DNA of 21,851 nt from Fusobacteriota bacterium (GCA_023399505.1 JAEWOZ010000139.1:1-21851), one strand, 5' to 3'. Counted from the first letter of the stretch, positions 7,957-17,749 are shown. Notes: generated by a model not told the origin, from the letters alone. Translations and numbers: made by a program.

Positions 7957-10473
7957 ATGATAAAAATAATATTGATAATGATAGCATTAAGTTGCTCTAA
8001 AGGTATTAATGAATTAAGAAATATAAATAAAGGAATTATTGAAGACTTAATAAGGTATTATAAAAACAAAGATCAAGAAAAGGTGTTAGAGTTACTCAAA
8101 AATAATGCTGATGTTAATTTTAAAGATATAGAAGGCAACACAGCATTATTTTATGCTATATGTTGTGGTTGGGAAGAGGGCATGAAAATATTAGTAGAGT
8201 ATGGGGCTGATGTTAATATAAAAAATAATTATGGTGTAGACCCATTATTTTGCGCTTTATATTGTTCTTCTTTAACTAATAGAGCTAAGATAATGGAAAA
8301 ACTTATAGAATATGGAGCAAATTTTAACGCTAAACGTGATGATGGCCATAATCTTTTAGTAAGCGCAGCTTGTAGAGGAGAGATAAAAGTTATTAAATTA
8401 CTTCTAAATAAAGGAGCAAACGTTAATTATAAAACTAATGGTTATTCAGCGTTAATAGAGGGAATTAAACATAAAAACTTGAAAATAATAGATATATTAT
8501 TAAAAGTAGGGGCAGAATGTGGAGATGAAGAAAGAGAAAAGATAAACCAATTAATAAAAGAAAAAAATGATATAAATTTTGTAAACGAAAAAGGCGAAAC
8601 AGCTTTATTAATAGCATCTTCAAATGGAGAATTAAAACTAGCAAAATCTTTGATAGAGAGAGGCGCAAATGTAAATGTTAAAGATATGGAAGGAAAAAGT
8701 CCATTTACTAGAGCTGTATTACATGGAAGTAGAAAGACTGTAAAATTATTGCTAGATAATGGAGCAGATATAAGCGAAAGGATAAATAACAATAGCGCAC
8801 TATTTATAGCATTAGATAAAAGAAATTTTAAATTAGCAAAGCTTTTGATAGAATATGGCGCGAATATTGAAGAAAGAAGCAATTTATATAGAAAAACAGT
8901 GTTAATGTATGCTACAGAGAAAAATTGTATAGAAATAGTAAAAATGTTAATGAAAATTAACTCTGATGCTAATAACACAAATGATTTACATGAAGCTTTA
9001 AATTGCGCGGCAACGCTCGGGAATTTAGAGATAATGAAATTGTTATGGGAAAAGTTAGGTGATTTTAAAAAATATGGAGAAGAGGCATTGCTAGCTTCAT
9101 CTTTTATGGGATATATAGATATTGTTAAGTGGCTAATAGAAGAAGGAACAGACCCTAATATTGAAATCAATATTAGAAATTTCAACTATTCTAATATAAC
9201 ACCTCAAAATTCAGAGCCTTTTAGCATAACACCTTTAATAGTTGTTGCTAAAAAAAGTCATACTTTAGAGACAGGAAAGTTTTTAATAGAAAAAGGTGCC
9301 GACATTAATAGGAAGAATAGCTTAAATTTTACACCTTTAATGTCTGCGTCGAAAAATGGTAACCTAGAGTTAGTAAAATTACTTTTGAAATTAGATGTAG
9401 ATATTAATTCAAAAGATAATTATGGCAAAACTGCAATTTTCTATGCTATAACAAATAAACATACAGAGATAGCAAAAATACTTTTAGAAAAAAATATTAA
9501 TGTTAATGAAAAAAATATGGAAGGAATTACATTATTAATTCAAGCTGCTACTATAGGAGACAGAGAAATAGTTGAATCTTTAATCTGTAAAGGGGCAGAT
9601 ATTAGTAATAAAGATAATAGCGGTATGACAGCTTTGATGCATGCTTCAACAAAGGGCCATTTAGAGGTAGTAAAATTACTTGTAGAACATAGGGCAGATA
9701 TTAATGAAAAAAGTAGAGCTTTGTCTACAGCAATTATGTATTCTATATCAATGGGGCATTTAGAAACAGTGAATTTTTTATTAGAAAGAGGCGCAAATCT
9801 TACCTCTATGGATAAGTACTATGGTGAAAATGTTTTATTTTATGTTGTAAATAAAGGATACTTAGAAATTCTAAAAATTTTGTTAAATAAATTCAAAGAA
9901 TTAAATTTAGATCTTAAAAATACGGAAGGCGATACTTTACTTTTACTAGCAGTTTTAAAAGGTAACACAAAAATAGTAGAATTGTTAATAGAAAAAGGTT
10001 CAAATATTAATTACAAAAATTCGAGGAAAAAAAGGAGTGTTTTTTCGCTCTCTTTAGAAAAGAAAAATTTAGAAATAATAAGCCTGTTAGTGGAGAAAAA
10101 TATAAATATAAGCGAAGAAGATGTGAGCGCTCTTATTAATTTAATGGAGCAAGATGAAAAATTAACTAAGAATTTAATAGGTAAAGGAATAGATATTTAT
10201 AATAAAGATAAAAATGGTAAATCTTTATTAATGTATTTAAGTGAAAAAATAAAAAATTATGACGAATGGCATAAAAAAGATATATGTATAAAAATGGCAT
10301 ATGTGATAATAAAAAAGATGACAGATGATTATATAAAATTATTCGTATCTTTAAATAAAAGCTCTAATATACTACAAGAGTCAAAAGCCGAAATGAGTAA
10401 TCATATTAATCTTTTATATTCATTACAAAGATTACCTAAAGAGTTGTTTATGGAGGTTATCAAGCAGTTTTAA
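7957..10473 (+). CDS. Ankyrin-repeat protein with lipoprotein-like leader and F-box/PRANC-like tail, gene 4
   Basis: Complete, 838 residues. The ATG at 7957 has AGGAG at 7947-7951. The leader MIKIILIMIALSC has Cys at residue 13. The family block is slightly changed (NKGIIEDLIRYYKNKDQ): the usual Tyr-Cys is Tyr-Tyr. About 21 ANK repeats follow, several diverged from consensus in the middle (WEKLGDFKKYGEEALLASS near 9050). A non-repeat insert at about 9165-9225 is rich in Asn and Ile. The half repeat is at about 8515-8583. The 3' half parallels the 3' half of gene 1 (SLEKKNLEI, ALINLMEQDEKL, GKSLLMYLSEKIK). The tail ends LPKELFMEVIKQF, the most altered form of the closing motif apart from genes 6 and 7. 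Function is inferred as protein binding; no enzymatic motif is seen. Confidence 0.95.
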   Translation: MIKIILIMIALSCSKGINELRNINKGIIEDLIRYYKNKDQEKVLELLKNNADVNFKDIEGNTALFYAICCGWEEGMKILVEYGADVNIKNNYGVDPLFCALYCSSLTNRAKIMEKLIEYGANFNAKRDDGHNLLVSAACRGEIKVIKLLLNKGANVNYKTNGYSALIEGIKHKNLKIIDILLKVGAECGDEEREKINQLIKEKNDINFVNEKGETALLIASSNGELKLAKSLIERGANVNVKDMEGKSPFTRAVLHGSRKTVKLLLDNGADISERINNNSALFIALDKRNFKLAKLLIEYGANIEERSNLYRKTVLMYATEKNCIEIVKMLMKINSDANNTNDLHEALNCAATLGNLEIMKLLWEKLGDFKKYGEEALLASSFMGYIDIVKWLIEEGTDPNIEINIRNFNYSNITPQNSEPFSITPLIVVAKKSHTLETGKFLIEKGADINRKNSLNFTPLMSASKNGNLELVKLLLKLDVDINSKDNYGKTAIFYAITNKHTEIAKILLEKNINVNEKNMEGITLLIQAATIGDREIVESLICKGADISNKDNSGMTALMHASTKGHLEVVKLLVEHRADINEKSRALSTAIMYSISMGHLETVNFLLERGANLTSMDKYYGENVLFYVVNKGYLEILKILLNKFKELNLDLKNTEGDTLLLLAVLKGNTKIVELLIEKGSNINYKNSRKKRSVFSLSLEKKNLEIISLLVEKNINISEEDVSALINLMEQDEKLTKNLIGKGIDIYNKDKNGKSLLMYLSEKIKNYDEWHKKDICIKMAYVIIKKMTDDYIKLFVSLNKSSNILQESKAEMSNHINLLYSLQRLPKELFMEVIKQF

Positions 10474-10511
10474 TAATCTAATTACAATTAAAAATTAAAA
10501 TAGGAGAGAGA

Positions 10512-13160
10512 ATGATAAAAATAATATTAACTATATTAGCACTAAGCTGTTCTAAAAGCATTAATGCACTAAGCTGTTCTAAAAGCATTAATGAATTAAA
10601 AAATATAAATAAAGATATAAATGAAGATTTAATTACATATTGTAAAGAAGGAAATGAAGAAAAAGTATTGGAGTTATTAAATAAAGGAGCTGATGCTAAT
10701 TTTAAAGATGAAGAAGGTAGCACACCTTTATCTTCAGTATTTTATGATGAGAGAGAGAAGGAAAATATAATAAGAAGAGAAGAGATAATAAAATTATTAA
10801 TAGAAAGAGGTGCTGATATTAATAATATAGAAAATGAAGGCCTCACAGTTTTATTTTGGACTATAATTTTAGGATGGGAAGATATAGTAACATTCTTGAT
10901 AGAAAAAGGCGCAAATATTGAAATTGAAGACAGTGAAGGCAAAACACCTCTATTTCATGCTATATCCGAGAATAGAAACAAAATAGCTAAGTTGTTAATA
11001 GAAAAAGGCGCAAATATTGAAGTTAAAGATAATGAAGGAAATCATCTTTTATTTACAGCATTTTGGAGTAAAAATTGGAAAATGCTAATGTTATTAATTG
11101 ATAAAGGTGTTGATATTGATGAGAAGGATAATGAAGGTAATACACTTTTAAGAAAAGCATTAGAAGATGGGCATACTCAAATTGTTATAAATCTACTAAA
11201 AAAAGGAGCTTATTGCGAAGAGAGTGATAGAGAAAAGATTAAAATTTTAATAGATAATAGGAATAATGTTGATTTTATAGATGATGAAGGCAATTCATCA
11301 TTAAATTTAGCTGTAAGGGAAAATGAATTTGAAATAGTAAAAATATTATTAGAAAAAGGGGCAGATATTAACCATAAAAGCCCTTATGGATATAGCTCAT
11401 TTATAGTAGCAGCCTTGGAAGGAAATAGAAAGATAGTAAAGTTATTGTTGGATAAGGGAGCTGATATTAATGAAAAAGGTAGTAATGATAATAGTGCTTT
11501 TATAGAAGCATTAAATAATAGGAAAGGAGAAAAAATGGCTAAGTTGTTAATAGATAGAGGAGCTGATATTAACGATAAAAGTTCGTATGGTGACACTGTT
11601 TTAATATGTGCTATAGAAAATGACCATATAGAAATAGCTAAGGAATTGATAGAAAGAGGAGCTGATATTAATAAAATAGGTAGACTTAAAGAGACGGCAT
11701 TAATGTGCACTTTGAGGAAAAAATATATAGAATTAGCAAACCTATTAATAGAAAAAGGAGCAGATATTAATATTACAGATGATGAAGGAAATTCTGCCTT
11801 ATCATATGCTATATCTGAAGATTATACAGAACTTGCAATAAAATTCTTAGAGAAAGGTATAGATATAGAAAAGCAGGGGAATGTAGCTTTAGTAGTAGCA
11901 TCAGGAAAAGGTAATATACATATTATGAAGTTACTAATAGAAAAAGGTGTAGATGTTAATAAAAAAGCTATGTACAAAGTAGGCTTATATGATTCTAAGG
12001 AAGAAATACCTTTGTTTATTGCAGCAAAGAATGGGCATCTAGAGGCAATTAAGCTACTGATAGAAAGAGGAGCAGAGGTTAACAAGAAAAATAACTATAA
12101 CGATACTGCGTTAATATCTACATGCCAAAGCTTAAATAGTAATGAGGACTATGAACTTATAGTAAAGTTTTTAATAGAAAATGGAGCAGATATTGACTAT
12201 GCAGGCGGTTCAGGTTGTACAGCTTTAGCACGTACTACAGAGAGAGATATTATCAATAAAAATGTAGTTGAGATGTTATTAGATGCTGGAGCCAACATAA
12301 ATCACAAACAATGGTATGGTAATACCCCTTTAATAAATGCATCAATAAAAAATAACTTAGAAATAGTAAAAATGTTAATAGAAAGAGGAGCTAATATTGA
12401 TGAAGCTGGTCAATTTGAACATACACCTTTAATGTGGGCAATTAAAAAAAAGAATCCAGAAGTAATGGAAGCTTTAGTTGAAGGAGGAGCAAATATTAAT
12501 TATAAACATGGGAGCACTCCAATATTATTTGAAGCAATCGAAAGTAAATGGATAGAAGCAGTAAAGCTATTAGTAGAAAAAGGAGCAAATCTAAATGCTA
12601 CAAATCATTCAACAGAAAATGCATTAATATTCATTATTCGTAAAATGAAAAAATCTATGACAAGTAAAAGCAAGAAAAATAAACCTTCTCCTAAAAAGAA
12701 AGTTGAAGTTAAAGAAGTTGAAGAATCAGAAAATTATTATATAGATGTAATAAGATTATTAATAAAAAAAGGTATTAATATTAATTATAAAGACCAAAGT
12801 GGGCTATCATGTTTATATTACGCACTTGTAAATGAAGATGCTGAAGTGATTGAGGAATTAGTAAAAGGTGGAATAAACATTTACGAAAGAGATAAATATA
12901 ATCAAAAAACAGTTTTAATGTATATTAGTGAAAAGATAAAAGAGTGTGATGATATAACTAAAAAAAATAGATACGTAAAAATAGCATATCTTATAGTCAA
13001 GAGAGTGGCAGAGGATTATATACAATTATTTATATCAATGAATAAAAATTCTAATACATCGCAAGAGGCTAAAGATGAAGTAAATAATCATATTAATATG
13101 CTATATTCTTTACAAAATTTACCTACAGAATTATTTATAGAGATTATTACAAGATTTTAA
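10512..13160 (+). CDS. Ankyrin-repeat protein with duplicated leader and Lys-rich insert, gene 5
   Basis: Complete, 882 residues, the longest intact member. The ATG at 10512 has AGGAG at 10502-10506. The leader contains an exact tandem duplication of nine codons (ALSCSKSIN twice), giving two candidate lipobox Cys at residues 13 and 22. About 22 ANK repeats follow. The 5' part matches genes 2 and 8 closely; a 39-bp tract at 10849-10887 is identical to gene 8 at 18274-18312. The half repeat is at about 11209-11280. Residues ~711-740 form a Lys-rich, then Glu-rich, non-ANK insert containing SKSKKNKPSPKKKVE, which breaks one repeat. The tail ends LPTELFIEIITRF. This insert resembles a nuclear localisation signal, but that is only a pattern. 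Gene 6 begins 30 bp downstream. Confidence 0.95.
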   Translation: MIKIILTILALSCSKSINALSCSKSINELKNINKDINEDLITYCKEGNEEKVLELLNKGADANFKDEEGSTPLSSVFYDEREKENIIRREEIIKLLIERGADINNIENEGLTVLFWTIILGWEDIVTFLIEKGANIEIEDSEGKTPLFHAISENRNKIAKLLIEKGANIEVKDNEGNHLLFTAFWSKNWKMLMLLIDKGVDIDEKDNEGNTLLRKALEDGHTQIVINLLKKGAYCEESDREKIKILIDNRNNVDFIDDEGNSSLNLAVRENEFEIVKILLEKGADINHKSPYGYSSFIVAALEGNRKIVKLLLDKGADINEKGSNDNSAFIEALNNRKGEKMAKLLIDRGADINDKSSYGDTVLICAIENDHIEIAKELIERGADINKIGRLKETALMCTLRKKYIELANLLIEKGADINITDDEGNSALSYAISEDYTELAIKFLEKGIDIEKQGNVALVVASGKGNIHIMKLLIEKGVDVNKKAMYKVGLYDSKEEIPLFIAAKNGHLEAIKLLIERGAEVNKKNNYNDTALISTCQSLNSNEDYELIVKFLIENGADIDYAGGSGCTALARTTERDIINKNVVEMLLDAGANINHKQWYGNTPLINASIKNNLEIVKMLIERGANIDEAGQFEHTPLMWAIKKKNPEVMEALVEGGANINYKHGSTPILFEAIESKWIEAVKLLVEKGANLNATNHSTENALIFIIRKMKKSMTSKSKKNKPSPKKKVEVKEVEESENYYIDVIRLLIKKGININYKDQSGLSCLYYALVNEDAEVIEELVKGGINIYERDKYNQKTVLMYISEKIKECDDITKKNRYVKIAYLIVKRVAEDYIQLFISMNKNSNTSQEAKDEVNNHINMLYSLQNLPTELFIEIITRF
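10539..10592 (+). repeat. Exact 27-bp tandem duplication in the gene 5 leader
   Basis: Nine codons (Ala-Leu-Ser-Cys-Ser-Lys-Ser-Ile-Asn) occur twice with no mismatch, at 10539-10565 and 10566-10592. All other array members with a visible leader have the unit once. The lack of any difference between the copies suggests a recent slippage or unequal-crossover event. It keeps the frame and adds a second Cys to the leader. Confidence 0.97.
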
Positions 13161-13190
13161 CTACAAGAAATGTAAAAAATAGGAGAAAGA

Positions 13191-15512
13191 ATGATAAAAA
13201 TAATATTGATGCTAATAGCATTAAGTTGTAGTAAAAGTATTAGTATTAATGAATTAAGAAATATAAATAAAGGAATAAATGAAGATTTAATTAAATATTG
13301 TGAAGAGGGAAATAAAGAAAAAATAATAGAGCTGTTAAATAGGGGAGCTAATGTTAATTTTAAAGACGAAGAAGGTAACACACCTTTATCTTCAGTATTT
13401 AATGATAAAAGAGAGAATGAAGATATAATAAGAAGAGAAGAGATAATAAAGTTACTAATAAAAAGAGGAGCAAATGTTGAAGATGTTGGTCAATTCAAAT
13501 ATACTCCACTAAGACTAGCTATAAAAAATAAGAATTTTGAAATATTAAAGATTTTAATAGAAGAAGGAGCTAATGTCAATTATAATAATGATGGAACACC
13601 AATATTATTTGAAGCAATAGAAAATAAATATATAGAAGGGTTGAAATTATTGCTAGAAAAAGGAGCATACGTTAATAGCATAAATCATCTAACAGAAAAT
13701 GCACTAATGTTCATTATTAAAAAATTGAAAGAAAATAAAAGTATTATAGATGAAAGTACGGTAGAGATAGTAAAAATTTTAATAGAAAAAGGAATAAACA
13801 TATACTATAAAAATCAGAGTGGCAACACTGCTTTAACTTATTCAGTAGTGAATGAACAGTTAGATATTTTAAAAATATTAATAGAATACCAAGCTAATCC
13901 GAATGAAGTTAACAACTTTGGGTATACACCTTTTATATATGCAATAAGTTCTGGAAATCTTGAGATAATTAAAACTTTAATAAGAGGAAGAGCCAATGCT
14001 AATATAAGTAGAGAAATTTACCTTTATCACGCTACGAATGCAACTCCTGAAATAATAAAAGAATTAGGTGATGTAGAAAAAGGTATAAATGAAGATCTAA
14101 TAAGATATTGTAGAGAAGGTAAGAAGAAAGAAGCATTGTATTTATTGACTGAAAATCCTAATATTAATGTTAATTTTAAAGATAAAAATGGCAATACTGC
14201 TTTATATTACGCATTCGAGAAAAATGAAAAGCCAGATATTTCAGGAGAACTAGTTAACACTAAAATAATTTTAAGATCATTGCTAGAAAGAATGGAGGAC
14301 ATTAATCTAAAAGATTCAAAAGGCTGTAGCCCTTTATTTAGAGCTATCGATTTTGAATATGTAGATATAGTAGAGTTTCTTTTGAAAAAAGGAGCTGATG
14401 TTATTTTGGAAAATGAATATGGGTTTATTCCTTTTAGGCATGCTTTAAATTCTAAGAGAAATAATAAAATAGCTAAAGTATTATTAAAGGCTTATAAACA
14501 GAATTTTAAGGACAGACAAGGTTATACTTTATTAATGCATTCTGTTTTTGAAAATAATAAAAAAATGGTCAAGAATTTAGTAGAAAGAGAAGAAAACATA
14601 GATGAGAAGGATAATAATGGAAAAACAGCTTTAATGCATGCCATCGATAATGAGAATTTGGATATAGTAAATATGCTTTTAAATTTAGGATCTTTATGTG
14701 AAGGTGAGTATAAAGAAAAACTAAATAGATTAATAGATAAAATGACAGATATTTATTTTAAAGATGAAATAGGCAATGGAAATCTAATTTTATTAGCAGA
14801 AAAGGGCGAACTTGAAGCAGTAAAGCTATTATTAGAAAAAGGTGCTGATATCAATTATAGAAATAGTAGAGGAATTAGTGCACTTTCGAACGCTGTATGT
14901 TACGGTCATGCAGAAATAACAAAAATTTTGTTGGAGAGAGGAGCTAATATCAAAGATAAAGGATATAATTACGAAAATTTGCTTATAGAATCTCTGAATC
15001 GAGGATATCAAGAAATAGCTAAATTATTTATAGGTTATGGAGCCGATATACATGCAAAATGCAAATATGGTTTTACAGCTTTGATATATGCTTTGAAAAA
15101 TAATTGTATAGATATAGCAGAAGAACTTATAGAAAAAGGAGCTGATGTTAATGCAGCTAACGATCATTATGATAACTCTCTGAGCCATGCATTAGAGAGC
15201 AGAAATTTAGAGATGATAAAACTAATAGTAGGGAGAGGCTTTGATCTACTAAATTATGGTAGAAATGCACTATCAAATATAAGTAAAAAGATAGAAAGAT
15301 TTGAAGATGATGATATAAAAGAATATACAGAAATGGTATATATTATAATAATAAAAATGGTAGATAATTATATTCAATTATTCATGTCTATGAACGAAAA
15401 TCCTAATACAACTCAAGAGGAAAAAGATGAAGTAAATAATCAAATTAATATATTGTATTCTTTACGAAATTTACCTGCAGAATTAATTATAAAAATTATT
15501 GCAAAACTTTAA
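13191..15512 (+). CDS. Mosaic ankyrin-repeat protein with an internal second N-terminal module, gene 6
   Basis: Complete, 773 residues. The ATG at 13191 has AGGAG at 13181-13185. The leader is MIKIILMLIALSC with Cys at residue 13, followed by a small insertion (SKSISINEL). The first ~290 residues join the gene 2/5/8-type start directly to repeats that in genes 2 and 5 lie near the C-terminus (GQFKYTPL, GTPILFEAIE, HLTENALMFII). At about residue 297 (nucleotide ~14081) a second family block appears, EKGINEDLIRYCREG, and from there the protein follows gene 3's N-terminal half. It therefore looks like a gene 5-type remnant fused in frame to most of a gene 3-type copy. The tail is diverged, ending LPAELIIKIIAKL. 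The half repeat is near 14695-14764. The binding role is inferred. Confidence 0.95.
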   Translation: MIKIILMLIALSCSKSISINELRNINKGINEDLIKYCEEGNKEKIIELLNRGANVNFKDEEGNTPLSSVFNDKRENEDIIRREEIIKLLIKRGANVEDVGQFKYTPLRLAIKNKNFEILKILIEEGANVNYNNDGTPILFEAIENKYIEGLKLLLEKGAYVNSINHLTENALMFIIKKLKENKSIIDESTVEIVKILIEKGINIYYKNQSGNTALTYSVVNEQLDILKILIEYQANPNEVNNFGYTPFIYAISSGNLEIIKTLIRGRANANISREIYLYHATNATPEIIKELGDVEKGINEDLIRYCREGKKKEALYLLTENPNINVNFKDKNGNTALYYAFEKNEKPDISGELVNTKIILRSLLERMEDINLKDSKGCSPLFRAIDFEYVDIVEFLLKKGADVILENEYGFIPFRHALNSKRNNKIAKVLLKAYKQNFKDRQGYTLLMHSVFENNKKMVKNLVEREENIDEKDNNGKTALMHAIDNENLDIVNMLLNLGSLCEGEYKEKLNRLIDKMTDIYFKDEIGNGNLILLAEKGELEAVKLLLEKGADINYRNSRGISALSNAVCYGHAEITKILLERGANIKDKGYNYENLLIESLNRGYQEIAKLFIGYGADIHAKCKYGFTALIYALKNNCIDIAEELIEKGADVNAANDHYDNSLSHALESRNLEMIKLIVGRGFDLLNYGRNALSNISKKIERFEDDDIKEYTEMVYIIIIKMVDNYIQLFMSMNENPNTTQEEKDEVNNQINILYSLRNLPAELIIKIIAKL

Positions 15513-15539
15513 TAACTTAATTATAAATGAAAATGAGAT

Positions 15540-15544
15540 AGGAG
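15540..15544 (+). promoter_or_regulatory. Shine-Dalgarno deciding the gene 7 start
   Basis: AGGAG is followed by five bases (AAATA) and then the ATG at 15550. The arrangement matches the AGGAG-N5-ATG found before genes 2, 3, 4, 5, 6 and 9, and it fixes the start at 15550 rather than at the upstream TTG. Confidence 0.9.
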
Positions 15545-15549
15545 AAATA

Positions 15550-17688
15550 ATGATAAAAATAATATTAGTAATAATAGCATTAAGTTGCTCTAAAAGCATT
15601 AACGAATTAAAAAATATAAATAAAGGAATAAATGAAGATTTAATTAAATGTTGTGAAGAAGGAGATAAAGAAAAGACAATAGAGTTATTAAATAAAGGAG
15701 CTGATGTAAATTTCAAAGATGAAGAAGGCAATACAGCTTTAATACTTGCCTCTAAATACGGCTATAATGATATAGCAAAATTATTGCTAGAAAAAGGTGC
15801 TGACGTTAATGTTAAAAATGAAGAAGGTCACACAGCATTTATAAAAGCTTCTTGGTATAATCATGTAAAAACAGTAGAGTTGCTATTAGACAATGGCGCT
15901 AATATTGATGATAAGGGCTATAATAATAATACAGCTTTTATAGAATCTCTAAATAAAAGAAAAGATACAATTGCACAAATATTGATAGGGAGAGGCGCTA
16001 ATATAAATGACATAGAAAGATGTGGAGATAGTGCATTAATAATAGCTATAGATAATAACCATTTGAAAGTAGCACAGATGTTAATAGAAAAAGGTGCAGA
16101 AATTAATATTAAAAGGCCCTCTTCTAAAAAGGGAGAAAAGAATAAGATAAAACACAAAAGCGCTTTAGTGGAAGCAGCAAAAAGAGGCAATGCTGATATA
16201 ATAAAAATCTTATTTGGGAAAAGGTCTAATATTAATGAATATATTAACAAAGCGTTTTTAAAAGCTTCAAAATACGGTCACTTAGAAGTTGTAAAATTTC
16301 TTTTTGAAAAAATAGGCAACGTTAACTTTAAAGAGGCTAAATCACACACGCCTTTGCATTTGGCTATACTTCAAGGACATATAGAAGTACTAAAATTTCT
16401 TATAGAAAAAGGAGCTGATTTTGATAAATCAAGTCTATGTGGAGGCGACTACTTAATATATGCATCAAGTATTGGCAATTCAGAATTAGTAAAAATACTT
16501 TTAGATCAAAATATTGATATCAATTATATAAACAAAGAAGGTTATAGTGCATTAATATATGCTTCAATAAGGAACCATACTGAAGTAGCAAAGTTATTAA
16601 TAGCAAAAGATGCTAATCCTAACTATATACATAACTTATATCTTAATTATAAATATATAGAAAGTAAAAGTGCTTTAATTTATGCTTCAAATAACAGAAA
16701 TGCAGAGCTAGTAAAACTACTTATACAAGCCGGGGCTGATATAAATTATGTATCTTCTAGAACTCTTACGGCACTTTTTGATTCTTTGAATATAGGTAAT
16801 ATAGATATTGCAAAAATACTCATAGAAGCAGGGGCAGATATTAATATCAGAGATTCGGATGGAAATGATGCTCTACTATTAGCTTCTAATAAAGGAATAG
16901 GCAACGTAAATATTAAATATATAAGACCTTCTACAATATCACCAGAAGGGTATATAGAAATAGTAAGACTATTAATAAAAAGAGGAGCAAATATCAACTC
17001 TGTAAATAGAAATGGTGAAAGTTCTCTTTGCCTTGCTTTAAAAGACAAAAATATAGAATTGGTTAGAATATTGATAGAAGCAGGGGCAGATGTTAATTAT
17101 GAAAATAAAAAATATAATTCAAATCCATTTTATTCATATAACCCTCTAATGATTGCAATAGATCAACAACAATTGGAAATCATTAATATTTTATTAGATG
17201 CAGGAGCAAAATTATGTTTTAAGGATAAGCAAGATAGTATAGTAACAACAGCACTTATTCATGCTTCTAGAAGAAAATTCAAAGAGGTAGTAAATTTGTT
17301 ATTGAATAGAGGGGCAAATATTAATGAGATAAATGAATATGATAATACGGCATTAACTGAATCACTGGAATATAAAAGTATAGATATATCAAAAATGCTT
17401 ATAGAAAAAGGTATTAATACTTACATTAAGGAATTATTAATTGCACTTCAAGAAGTAAAAAATTTTAAGAAAAGTAATGATAAAAAGTCATTTGATAAAT
17501 ATATGAAGCTAATTTATATGATAATTAAAAAAACAAAATATGATTATATTAAATTGTTTATGTCGATGAGCAAAAACAATATTAATAGTGAAAACAACAT
17601 CGAAAAATTAAAGGAATATATAAATTTGCTAAATTTTCTAATGAAATTACCTAAAGAAATATTTATTGAGATCATTGATAAAATTTGA
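15550..17688 (+). CDS. Diverged ankyrin-repeat protein, gene 7
   Basis: Complete, 712 residues from the ATG at 15550. A longer in-frame reading from TTG 15499 would add 17 residues and overlap gene 6; it is rejected because AGGAG sits five bases before 15550 and the family leader MIKIILVIIALSC begins there. About 18 ANK repeats are present, including the only textbook TPLHLA motif in the window (near 16350). The EK-I/L-x-x-LI half repeat of the other genes is absent. A Lys/Arg-rich insert lies at residues ~188-204 (KRPSSKKGEKNKIKHK). The tail is recognisable but shorter and altered (YIKLFMSMSKNN, then LPKEIFIEIIDKI). The stop is TGA, while every other complete gene uses TAA. It is the most diverged paralogue, the last before the only long spacer, and so probably ends a transcription unit. 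Confidence 0.95.
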   Translation: MIKIILVIIALSCSKSINELKNINKGINEDLIKCCEEGDKEKTIELLNKGADVNFKDEEGNTALILASKYGYNDIAKLLLEKGADVNVKNEEGHTAFIKASWYNHVKTVELLLDNGANIDDKGYNNNTAFIESLNKRKDTIAQILIGRGANINDIERCGDSALIIAIDNNHLKVAQMLIEKGAEINIKRPSSKKGEKNKIKHKSALVEAAKRGNADIIKILFGKRSNINEYINKAFLKASKYGHLEVVKFLFEKIGNVNFKEAKSHTPLHLAILQGHIEVLKFLIEKGADFDKSSLCGGDYLIYASSIGNSELVKILLDQNIDINYINKEGYSALIYASIRNHTEVAKLLIAKDANPNYIHNLYLNYKYIESKSALIYASNNRNAELVKLLIQAGADINYVSSRTLTALFDSLNIGNIDIAKILIEAGADINIRDSDGNDALLLASNKGIGNVNIKYIRPSTISPEGYIEIVRLLIKRGANINSVNRNGESSLCLALKDKNIELVRILIEAGADVNYENKKYNSNPFYSYNPLMIAIDQQQLEIINILLDAGAKLCFKDKQDSIVTTALIHASRRKFKEVVNLLLNRGANINEINEYDNTALTESLEYKSIDISKMLIEKGINTYIKELLIALQEVKNFKKSNDKKSFDKYMKLIYMIIKKTKYDYIKLFMSMSKNNINSENNIEKLKEYINLLNFLMKLPKEIFIEIIDKI

Positions 17689-17721
17689 TTCATTATTAAA
17701 GCTTTGAAAAACTTATAAATC

Positions 17722-17749
17722 CTTTATCATTAAAATTTTATTGATAAAG
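17722..17749. terminator. Hairpin after gene 7, possible terminator
   Basis: The arms CTTTATCA and TGATAAAG are perfect 8-bp reverse complements flanking the self-complementary core TAAAATTTTA, with one T-T mismatch between arm and core. A further pair of 7-bp arms (17710-17716 AACTTAT and 17763-17769 ATAAGTT) could extend it. It starts about 34 bp after the gene 7 stop. The stem is AT-rich and no clear T-run follows, so it is a weak candidate for intrinsic termination. It could instead be a regulator site or a chance palindrome in AT-rich DNA. Confidence 0.35.

Noticed and set aside
8442-9185. Long minus-strand open frame of 247 codons, and many others of 60-140 codons opposite the array genes
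   Set aside because: They read repetitive strings such as ISAPFSIN, which are the reverse complement of the ANK consensus LLIEKGADI. They have no Shine-Dalgarno and lie opposite well-supported genes.
15499-15501. TTG as the start of gene 7
   Set aside because: It would overlap the end of gene 6 and has no Shine-Dalgarno. The ATG at 15550 has AGGAG five bases before it and begins the family leader.
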